Shown here piece after piece: positions 55,441 through 64,000 of a stretch of DNA of 64,000 nt. Within the stretch, counting starts at the first letter, position 1, and every line of letters begins with the position of its first letter. The position numbers were made by a program, and so were the translations under genes. The notes under the pieces were generated by a model. The model was not told the DNA's origin. It was given only the letters and a program-made list of their open reading frames with translations, and did not search any database. Source of the stretch: Margaritifera margaritifera (taxonomy: Eukaryota > Mollusca > Bivalvia > Unionida > Margaritiferidae); the NCBI GenBank assembly GCA_029931535.1, contig JAQPZY010001689.1, positions 1,329,501-1,393,500 on the forward strand, given 5' to 3'.

Positions 55441-55886
55441 GATGGAAGTCAGAATGTATCATTATTATTCAACACTTGATGGAAGTCAGAATGTATCATT
55501 ATCATTCAGCACTTGATGGAAGTCAGAATGTATCATTATCATTCAACACCTGATGGAAGTCAGAATGTATCATTATCTTTCAACACCTGATGGAAGTCAG
55601 AATGTATCATTATCTTTCAACACCAGATGGAAGTCAGAATGTATCATTATCTTTCAACACCTGGTGGAAGTCAGAATGTATCATTATCTTTCAACACCTG
55701 ATGGAAGTCAGAATGTATCATTATCTTTCAACACCTGGTGGAAGTCAGAATGTATCATTATCTTTCAACACCTGGTGGAAGTCAGAATGTATCATTATCT
55801 TTCAACACCTGATGGAAGTCAGAATGTATCATTATCTTTCAACACCTGGTGGAAGTCAGAATGTATCATTATCTTTCAACACCTGA
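55441..55886 (+). repeat. 37-bp minisatellite, 12 copies
   Basis: Unit GATGGAAGTCAGAATGTATC plus ATTATCTTTCAACACCT. Early copies read ATTCAACACTT and later ones TTTCAACACCT; GATGG and GGTGG variants alternate in the second half. The open frames through it (period 37 shifts frame each unit) are artefacts. Confidence 0.97.
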
Positions 55887-55975
55887 GTACAGAGGCTTTA
55901 ACATCTGTCCAGTAAACTTTGTTGATTTCATGACTCTGCATACAGATGAAATAACAGTTAAAAAACATCCAAAGT

Positions 55976-56250
55976 GGCATAGATTGACACACTAGGATGT
56001 TGTGGCATAGATTGACACACTAGGATGTTGTGGCATAGATTGACACACTAGGATGTTGTGGCATAGATTGACACACTAGGATGTTGTGGCATAGATTGAC
56101 ACACAAGGATGTTGTGGCATAGATTGACACACTAGGATGTTGTGGCATAGATTGACACACTAGGATGTTGTGTCATAGATTGACACACTAGGATGTTGTG
56201 GCATAGATTGACACACTAGGATGTTGTGGCATAGATTGACACTAGGATGT
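55976..56250 (+). repeat. 28-bp minisatellite, about 10 copies
   Basis: Unit GCATAGATTGACACACTAGG plus ATGTTGTG, nearly identical copies; one has ACAAGG, one GTCATAG, and the last lacks four bases. Confidence 0.97.
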
Positions 56251-56846
56251 TGTGTCTAGACTTACATTTTAGAATATCTTTAATCTCAAGTGTTGGGAAG
56301 AGTTGATAACCTTATCAAACAAAAGGATGTGTATTGGGGTTGATTGCCTTATCACACAAAATGATATGTGTATTTGAGAACTTGTCATAAGTAAACAGAG
56401 GTAGAAATAACATTGTACTCAGCAACAACAGACATTTGCATAGCCTCTTAGTTTTATATAATTTTTGTTTTTACTTTTATATAAGGACAAAAAGAAACCC
56501 AGAAATTTTTAACATAGAAATGCAAATTAAAAAATAACAAAACTTTTGAATAGTTGAATTACTTGTTATAATGAGAAAGTGCTGTCATTTTGCGAAAACT
56601 TATTAACTGAGCAAGGATACAAAAAAATATATCCTCGGCCAGACACAATAATCTCTTAACTCATAAGCATAACACAGTCATTTTGTCTGTGTTAGGACAT
56701 AGCTACTCAAGACTCCATGGATACTTTAAGTTATTATGTGCATTGATTATGAATTTTATAAAAATTTGGATTTCTAACAAACAACTAGCAGTCTGAGTCT
56801 GTAAGATTTTACTAATGTAACAGTAATCTCCTTTTACAGACTCAAA
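56251..56846. other. Last intron, before the long inverted-repeat element
   Basis: A 50-bp duplication near 56320-56370 (TTATCA(A/C)ACAAAA(G/T)GAT and GTGTATT). Otherwise AT-rich. Confidence 0.5.
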
Positions 56847-59125
56847 ATTGTTATGACTCTAGGTCTTAAAATTTTTTAACAGAAAGAAAGTGAAACCAAC
56901 AATGTAAGTAATATCAACAAGCAATTTATTTCCTTACAATACAAAGTGAAATTCAAAAGATGCAATATTGTGAATCAAATTCCAAATAATCCTAAATGTT
57001 CTGATCACAAGTTCTAAACTATAGAATGTTCTGAATGAGTTCCAGTAGTCTTGAATGTCCTGATATAACACACTGATACATTCCAGAATGTCTTTGAATT
57101 AATTCACAAAAGTCCAAAGTGATGTATTAATTCAAAAGTCAATTAGCACTTTAGTAATTCCAATGAATATCTTAAATAGATAATTCTTCTTGTATTATAT
57201 CTGACTTCAACGGCACAAACTGTAAAATCTGATCTCAAATGGATTCCCACAGACTGATCTAAAACAGGAATGAATTATTTGTTTACCAAATCCCTATTTA
57301 TACACATTTTCATTTGACCTATATCAACAGGATGTGAAGCAATAAAATGAAGAAAAAAAACAGTCTAACTGTCAACAAGACTGGCCTTGAACTCAAATCC
57401 TAGTAAACATTCTGTTTACCTGTGACCAGAATCAAAAATGTTACTTACCTCTAAGGACAAGATTGAAACAAACATTATAGATTAAATATACATAACACAA
57501 TCCATCAGCCTGCACTGAAAGGTAAGATGTAAAGATACATTAACTGCAAGTTTGTGTTACCTGGCATAATTTGTTGCCAGAGAGCTGTATTTTCTAAGAT
57601 GCCATAAGAGCAAGATCATATGTTAATCTTTGAACACTGCAGAAAATGAATGCCATGAATTAGTAGGCTTTTTGCTTTTCTTGAAGCTCTATTAATGAAT
57701 TTATTCAAATTACAAACTATTTGACATAGAAAACCATTAGTTCAGATGAGAAGATTTGACAATTAAATTTGAAAACAGTGACTCACTCAGCAATCATCCC
57801 AGTGAACTCAGTCTAATATTTGATATTGGCAGAAAGGTAAATATTGATTGTATACACATTGTGATACTTCTACCCAAATTTTGCGTGTGGAGAAGCAACA
57901 AAACCATGTGATACTTGTAACTCTATGGGTCTGGTCAGGATTTATTTTGTTTCACGCCATATTTAAGGGTGAAAGCACTGAGACACGTAGTTGAAATTTG
58001 GCACAAATACAGCTAAAATATGTATCTTGATCAAACAAAAAATTCATTATGCTAGGTAATTGCCCACATGGCCAAACCACCTCTGTTATGAGGGCACAGT
58101 TTTCGCATTTTGTGATTTGTCTCAAGTTTGAGTCTCAGGTACAGCTTGACAATGAACTTGATTCAGATAAGATTAATTTGGTACAATCCCCTGTAGGTAT
58201 AGTTTTCAAATAAAATTATATTTGGTGTTTGTGATGGATGACCAGGTAGTAGTGCTACCTTAAAATCTGAAGAAGAAAAATCTGTAATGAACAAAAGGGG
58301 TGTATATCTCTACAAATGTCTGATATATTGAAACATCTGAGCTCAGATTCAGATTCCCCAGGTCACAAATATATAGTATAGTAAATTTCAGCATGATATC
58401 TGTATAATGTTATGTATATTGAATTTATAAAGTGTCCATGAGGTAAGTTGTACTTTAGTCATTTTGTAAACAACATATTTACAGCATTTGAGTTCAAGGT
58501 CAGTCTTGTTTACATAGCATTTAACAATTAGATTGGAATTATCCATGGCTAGATATGAGAAAAGTCATGTATGCACCATGATTTTCCATTGGAGTTGGTC
58601 ATATTCTGGAATATTCTGTCAGGTGACTTATCTTTATATTTATACAGGTTTGGTAAACAAGATTTCATTCCTATACTAAACTTCATATTATTAAGATCAG
58701 TGTATTAAGGAATTTATTTTAGTAATCAGATGTTACAGTTGTGAAAATCAGAGCAAATTCAGAAAGAGGAATTATTTCTTTGAAATATTCATTGGAATTA
58801 CTAAAAGCTCATATTGGATTAATACTTGACTTTGGTATTTATGTGAATTTATTCAAAGATATTCTGGATTACATCATTCAGGCATCAGAACATTCAAGAC
58901 TACTAGCACAACAGGACATTCAAGGCTACTGGAATTCATTCGAAACATTCTATATTTAGGACTTGTGATTAGGACACTCAGGATTATTGGATTATTTGAA
59001 TTTTATTCATGTTACTGAATTTTCACTTTAATTGTCTAGAAATAAAATTGCTTGTTAATTTTACTTACATTGTTGGTTTGACTTTCTTTCTGTTACATTA
59101 TTTTAAGACCTAGAGTCATAACAAT
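56847..59125. mobile_element. 2.3-kb element with very long terminal inverted repeats
   Basis: ATTGTTATGACTCTAGGTCT at the left is the exact complement of AGACCTAGAGTCATAACAAT-like text at the right edge. The arms continue with AACAGAAAGAAAGT, CCAACAATGTAAGTAA, AACAAGCAATTT, TAGTAATTCCAATGAATAT and TTGTTTACCAAA, for about 560-640 bp on each side (left to about 57410, right from about 58482). The central 1.1 kb contains no recognised frame. Identity between arms is roughly 75-85% by eye. No convincing target duplication was found. Confidence 0.8.
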
Positions 59126-60390
59126 AATTAAAAAAAGTTACTAGCATTTGAAAACACTCCATCATAAACCAATGAATTTGCGAGAGAAAAAAACTCTCCT
59201 ATGCCTCCCCACTTCAATCGGCCATAACCTCATAAGTAATTGGAATTTTTTACTGAAATTTTGCATACCGCCATCATTTACATAGATGTACACCTGAAAA
59301 AAATTTCATGGAAATTGGAGATGGTCACCTGGGGATCTCTGGGTGACTTGGCATGGAATGACCCTATCGGCACCCATACTGACATCAAGTCTTCAGATTG
59401 CCTGAGCTGTGATAAGGGACCACTTTTGTGTGTCCCAGATAAAGATTGAAGAGTTAGTCTGGGACAGTGCCTGACATCATGATTAAGATGTAAAGAACTT
59501 GTGACATATGAAACAGTGATTTTACTCATTATAGCATGAAATTGTAGATTTAGAGGTGGATTCAAACTAATTCCAAATTTTGAAATACCCAGAGTTTGAA
59601 ATTTCCTTTTAGACTTTATTTGAAGTATCTTTTCAGTGTTTTAATGTCAGATAATCACTGCCATATGTCCATTTAATCCACCTGCCCTTCTTCTAACATT
59701 TGATTTTGGTCCATTCATTTTACAGTGGACCCTTTCTTAATGTCTGCGTCTTTCCTTTGTGTCACCAACTGTTGCACATAGGACAAGCATGTGTAAAACA
59801 ACAACTGTTGTCAAGTGGCCCATGGCATAAATTCACATGCCTCAAACCAATTGCAAGTGGCCTTATTACTGAAGAGTACCCTGTATTCTGTCCATCTAGT
59901 ATGAGTACTACAGGGAAGTCTTCAAAATTAGTTTATTTGCTGGATTAGTTTTAGGGCTACCCAATCTGTAACAAATTTGTTATTAACCTTTAAAAATAAA
60001 AAATAAAAATTGTCCTATGATTTGCTCTTGTGTAGTTTGATTTCCCAGCAAACCTACATTTGTGCTGATTCAAAGGATCTCTAGGATCAATATGTGGTAT
60101 ATCTACCTCCACTAGTAAGTGGTTCTTAGCAAACATTTGCAAATTCTATCGATATTTGTCTGATTCTTGACACAATAGCAATTCAGAACAGTGCAGTATT
60201 TTGTTATGTCAGTATAGGGGTATGCAAATATTTGCCTGGTTATATTTGCATTGCGATAAGAAGCATTCTCAAATTTAATTGTAGACATGTAAATTGCTGA
60301 ATCTCTTTGCAGTAAAGTCAATAAAGGGCTTATACTGTAGCTTTAGATTTATCATTCAATGTAAAATTGCTTTTGATTGGCTGATGATCA
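59126..60390. other. Last intron, after the long inverted-repeat element
   Basis: From about 59170 to 59450 there is a dispersed-repeat-like block (GCCATAACCTCATAAGTAAT, ACCTGAAAAAAATTTCATGG, GGGTGACTTGGCATGG). Frames there lie on both strands and are not supported as genes. Confidence 0.45.
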
Positions 60391-60490
60391 GTGTTGAATA
60401 ATTGGTGTTTGATAATGGGGTGGAACTAAGGTGTTTGATATTGGGGTGGAATTGGGTGTTTGATAATGGGGTGGAACTAGAGTGCTTGAT
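60391..60490 (+). repeat. About 29-bp direct repeat, 3 copies
   Basis: GTGTTTGATAATGGGGTGGA plus ACTAAG-like text occurs three times with small changes. Confidence 0.85.
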
Positions 60491-61709
60491 GCTGTAGATT
60501 TACACTGGAGACAGGGCAAGAGCTTTCCTAAACAAATTCCCAATAGCAGTGATTAAGGAGAAGGAAAATTAATTTAAAAAAGAATATATTTAAAAAAAAA
60601 AAAATGATTGGCATTGTTAGATTATGTTCTATAAAAATGTGATCTTCATGAAAAGCTGGTGGTAGTCATACTGTACAAACTTTGTCACTGTCATTTTTCT
60701 ATCAGATTTCAAATAAAAAGTTACCACCAAATAATGTATAAAATATGTATTTGGGTAGTGTTTAGATATGTGTTATGCTATGGAGTTCAGCATAACATTC
60801 ATCAACTTTATTTACCTTAATATCATTTACCTTGAGTTATATGCTTCCAATACCAGATTCATTAACAAATGTAGCATATTTGGCCCTTTTGCCTCAAAAT
60901 GATTTAAATTTTAGTTCCAAGAAATGGAAGATTGACACATTTTTATCTAGATGGTTTCAGATGTTGCCTCAGTTTTAGACCCTCATTTTGTTACAATGCA
61001 ATCAGGATTTACTAGTGTCATTTATGTGTCCTTTGATGTTTTCGGTTGGTATGTCAGCGTTTGGTGCTAGAAGGAGAATAGGCTGATGTAAGGCTAGACT
61101 TGCATCAAGTCCCCAGTTCAGTATATTTTCCCTCAAATTTGTGTTTATCAACTTCATATGTTCATAGCACTTTGCAAATATTTTGTTTTTGCATTTCATG
61201 TTTTCCTGGTTGTTCTTTTCAATATTTCAGCTGTGATTGTAGAGACAGTAAAATAAGTTGATAAAAAAATGTGGGAGAAAATATACTTAAAAGGGTCAAT
61301 ATGCAAGTCTAATGGGAGCCATGAGCCTTCTCATAGGCATATTGTCATATTCTGCTTAACAGATGATCCTAGCATGTGTAAATATGTGAGGGAGTCATGT
61401 CAGTTAAAGAATGAAAGACCCAAATGGTTAAATTACAGTGTTTTCTGTGAGTTTTTAGGTGCTTTACAGCTCTCAGCTGATTTGGTCCACTAGTACCTGT
61501 AGCAGGTGCTGATAGATATCATTTTCCCACTGAAATCAACCTGTATGAGTTACAAAGGACAAGTGGCATGGCACAGCCTGTTGGGTAGGATCCTGTTTTG
61601 CTTGTAAGTGTGCCATTCCAGGATATCATACACTTGACACAGCTTTGTGTGCTGTACATGGTGCTCAACTCTCATGACAATTTCATTTTGTGGATCAGAT
61701 GGCTATTGG
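60491..61709. other. Last intron, unremarkable stretch
   Basis: AT-rich; an A-run at 60591-60605. The frames at 61002-61199 and 61269-61493 are unrecognised. Confidence 0.45.
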
Positions 61710-61849
61710 CAGCGGCGTACTAAGGGTAAATGGCGTCCGTTGTGACGATGATAGCCAAAAGGGGCATAATACAACGCCCGAATTTTTATCAGCTGTTTTG
61801 GCGCCCTGTCTGCCCCCCCCCCCCCCCACTGTTAGTACGTTACAGGCTG
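61710..61849. mobile_element. Small MITE-like element (tentative)
   Basis: CAGCGGCGTACTAAGGG at the left and CTGTTAGTACGTTACAGGCTG (cut: GTTAGTACGTTACAGGCTG) at the right are roughly inverted, a pattern of CAGCGGCGTACTA-type hAT ends. A C-run of 15 lies inside. The right end is decayed and no target duplication was matched. Confidence 0.4.
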
Positions 61850-61984
61850 TTGAATACATGGAATTCTAAGGCAGTGTGTTCTCCAGGATGAGTGATAGTG
61901 CAAATCCCACCTAATTTAATTGACCAAACTCAACCTTACCATGTCACCACTTGACTTCTTGACATCAGCCACCATAATCAAATG

Positions 61985-62226
61985 TGGGGGCCCCTGGTGG
62001 CCAAGTGGTCTAAGGCACTCGCCTTTACAGATCACTGACATCTCACCTCTGTCCGCGTGGGTTTGAGTCTTGGTCTTCGTGAGAAAGCTTGCCAGTAGCT
62101 TCCCGTGGGTCGGTGGTTCTTCACGGGGGTTTTCTCTGGTTCTTCCTCCACAAAATATACTGGCCGCCATGTATAGCCTGTCATGTGCTGAAAAATGGCG
62201 TTAAACCCATAACAACCAACCAACCA
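61985..62226 (+). mobile_element. tRNA-derived SINE with perfect 14-bp target duplication
   Basis: ACCATAATCAAATG stands at 61971-61984 and again at 62227-62240. Between them, a tRNA-like head has a box A region (TGGCCAAGTGGTCTAAGGC, 61997-62015) and a box B region (GGTTTGAGTC, 62060-62069). A GC-rich central domain follows (GGTTTTCTCTGGTTCTTCCT, then TGGCCGCC), then a GGCGTTAAACCC phrase and an AACC repeat tail. The central domain and tail resemble the MetaSINE type described from molluscs; that naming is from memory. The sharp duplication suggests a relatively recent insertion. Confidence 0.88.
61995..62070 (+). promoter_or_regulatory. Internal RNA polymerase III promoter of the SINE (boxes A and B)
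   Basis: GTGGCCAAGTGGTCTAAGGC fits the box A pattern TRGCNNAGYNGG with small changes. GGTTTGAGTC fits box B, GGTTCGANNCC, with the CG changed to TG. Their spacing of about 45 bp is within the range for tRNA-derived units, slightly longer than in a normal tRNA. Confidence 0.65.
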
Positions 62227-62554
62227 ACCATAATCAAATGCTAAGTGACTTTTTGCAATTGAGCAATGAGATGCTTTCATTGTTAAAAGCAATTTACCAA
62301 TGGCACTTGGCAATGTTTTTGGTATTTGGTGGTAATGTCTCAACTGTTACATGCAGTTCTAATGCATACAACATAATACCGTTTTCATAACATATGATTG
62401 CTGCCACTGAGCTGATAATGAAGATAAACAAATATAAGTTTTATCTTTATTCATTAAAAGTTATAATCACACCAATTTGTTGAAACATTCTATAAAGGGT
62501 CGTTTCATCGATACATTTCTGAAATATAAACTGCTCCCCTTAAAAATTGAAATT

Positions 62555-63284
62555 GCTCCCCTTAGGAATATGCTACAGCCCTTAGGAATATGCTAGAGCC
62601 TTAGGAGTATGCTACAGCCCTTAGGAATATGCTAGCCCTTAGGAATATGTTAGAGCCTTAGGAATATTCTAGCCCTTAGGAATATGCTACAGCCCTTAGG
62701 AATATGCTAGCCCTTAGGAATATGCTAGAGCCTTAGGAATATTCTAGCCCTTAGGAGTATGCTACAGCCCTTAGGAATATGCTAGCCCTTAGGAATATGC
62801 TAGAGCCTTAGGAATATTCTAGCCCTTAGGAATATTCTAGAGCCCTTAGGAATATGCTAGAACCCTTAGGAATATGCAAGCCCTTAGGAATATGCTAGAG
62901 CCCTTAGGAATATGCTAGCCCTTAGGAATATTCTAGAGCCCTTAGGAATATGCTAGCCTTTAGGAATATGCTAGAGTTGCCCTTAGGAATATGCTAGCCC
63001 TTAGGAATATGCTACAGCCCTTAGGAATATGCTAGCCCTTAGGAATATGCTAGAGCACTTAGGAATATGCTAGAGTCCATAGGAATATGCTAGAGCCCTT
63101 AGGAATATGCAAGAGCCCTCAGGAATATGCTAGAGCCCTCAGGAATATGCTGGAGCCCTTAGGAATATGCTAGAGCCCTTAGGAATATTCTAGCCCTTAT
63201 GAATATGCTAGAGCCCTTATGAATAGGATAGCCCTTAGGAATATGCTAGAGCCCTTAGGAATATGCTAGCCCTTAGGAATATGC
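62555..63284 (+). repeat. Minisatellite of about 16-20 bp, about 38 copies
   Basis: The unit is CCCTTAGGAATATGCTAGAG, with frequent shorter units lacking AGAG or ACAG (giving TAGCCC). Long and short units are mixed. Changes such as TATTC for TATGC and CTCAGG for CTTAGG occur in clusters. Confidence 0.95.
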
Positions 63285-63663
63285 AAAGGGAGAATTCCAT
63301 CTCTGTGTGAAATTATGGAAAAATCACTACTTAGGTAGGCACTTTCTGATTTTGGAAACAATGGAGGTGGGGTACTTTTATTAGAGCAGGTGTGTCTGTT
63401 AGGCAGAATATGGTATGTGTTCTGTGTTGTTCCATATATAATACTGGTATGTACTCATCTAGGAACAGTATAGACCCAAATCTGCCATCACCTAAAGTGC
63501 CAATTCAGAGCTAGAGTTTGAGACGGTTTCAAATTTTGGACAGTCAAAAAATGATGTCACAGGCAAAGTAATTTTTTATTTATCAACATGAAATCTCAAG
63601 CTTTATGTTTTACAGGCCAGGATCTGTACTGTTTACTTGATGTGATAAGTACAGTGAATAGCA
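63285..63663. other. Last intron, near the right edge
   Basis: No supported feature. TTTTACAGGCCAGG at 63608-63621 looks like an acceptor, but the following sequence is not SMG5-like in any frame. Confidence 0.45.
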
Positions 63664-63830
63664 TTGTTTCTGATCTGCTCATGCATTATGGGATATGGTA
63701 TGCGTTGATTCTGATCTGCTCTTGCATTATGGTATAGGGTATGTGTTGATTTTGATCTGCTCATGCATTATGGGATATGGTATGCGTTGATTTTGATTGG
63801 CTCATGCATTATGGGATATGGTATGCGGGT
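63664..63830 (+). repeat. About 41-bp tandem repeat, 4 copies
   Basis: Unit TTCTGATCTGCTCATGCATT plus ATGGGATATGGTATGCGTTGA. Copies differ at a few sites (TTTTGATT, GGTATAGG, CTCTTGC). Confidence 0.92.
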
Positions 63831-64000
63831 AAGTACAGTAGAGATTTGAAAGCTATCTCTGATTAGTGTATTTAACACTCAAATAAGAACCAGACTGAGC
63901 TGTATTAAGTATCTGGTAATGACAATTAGCTGTGTTGGATTTGACTTGGCATAAGGTGTGCTGTTGGTGGCTGTGGTAATGATCATACAGACTTCTCTGA
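63831..64000. other. Right edge of the window, intronic
   Basis: No feature supported; presumably still inside SMG5. Confidence 0.4.

Noticed and set aside
55553..55915. Repeat-protein-like frames in the 37-bp array
   Set aside because: The 37-bp period cycles through frames by itself; peptide repeats are artefacts.
61916..62343. Two minus-strand frames of 84 and 103 codons
   Set aside because: They lie across the tRNA-derived SINE and have no protein features.
63608..63660. Acceptor-like TTTTACAG followed by an open stretch
   Set aside because: No frame resembles SMG5 and no suitable donor follows.
46000..64000. Search for SMG5 PIN-domain exons
   Set aside because: No acceptor-donor pair with a PIN-like frame was found; the domain is presumed to lie to the right of the window.

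Overview
The window is animal nuclear DNA: AT-rich, with GT-AG introns, dispersed retroelements, MITEs, a tRNA-derived SINE and many minisatellites. The mobile elements (two DIRS-order tyrosine-recombinase retrotransposons, hAT-like MITEs, and a SINE whose central domain and ACC-rich tail resemble molluscan SINEs) point to a mollusc, probably a bivalve. That placement is an inference; nothing here names a species.

One host gene crosses the window on the + strand: SMG5, a nonsense-mediated mRNA decay factor. I can place eight consecutive coding exons: 918-1026, 13153-13575, 14107-14214, 17131-17197, 27611-27755, 30357-30432, 34589-34767 and 45813-45968. They total 1263 nt, or 421 codons, and their phases match at every junction. 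They cover the basic/acidic linker and the conserved region before the PIN domain. The 5' part (14-3-3-like/TPR and helical domains) and the C-terminal PIN domain must lie outside the window; I found no convincing PIN exon between 46 and 64 kb. Exons make up only about 2% of the sequence.

The rest is intron. Intron 1 (1.0-13.2 kb) holds a 2.5-kb TIR transposon inserted with a TA duplication into one unit of a 71-bp repeat that has grown to about 24 copies beside it, and then a decayed DIRS element (about 8.0-12.1 kb). The next introns hold a 47-bp array, three 200-bp units, a 33-bp array that starts 9 bp downstream of a splice donor, a mosaic 44/58-bp array, a hairpin-unit array and a second, better preserved tyrosine-recombinase retrotransposon on the minus strand (20.3-24.2 kb). 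The intron at 30.4-34.6 kb contains a 3.3-kb inverted-repeat element with a nested 1.26-kb TIR transposon. The intron at 34.8-45.8 kb holds a palindromic-target MITE, a 45-bp array, a DIRS fragment and the 3' end of a non-LTR retrotransposon. After the last visible exon come a 1564-bp solo LTR with 5-bp target duplications, arrays of 34, 56, 26, 37 and 28 bp and an array of about 20 bp, a 2.3-kb long-inverted-repeat element, and a SINE with a perfect 14-bp target duplication.

The main unusual pattern is the number of independent tandem arrays inside one housekeeping gene. At three of the eight exons, the tandem duplication includes or directly abuts the 5' splice site. No complete, clearly new gene system was found. 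All mobile-element reading frames seen here carry inactivating lesions.
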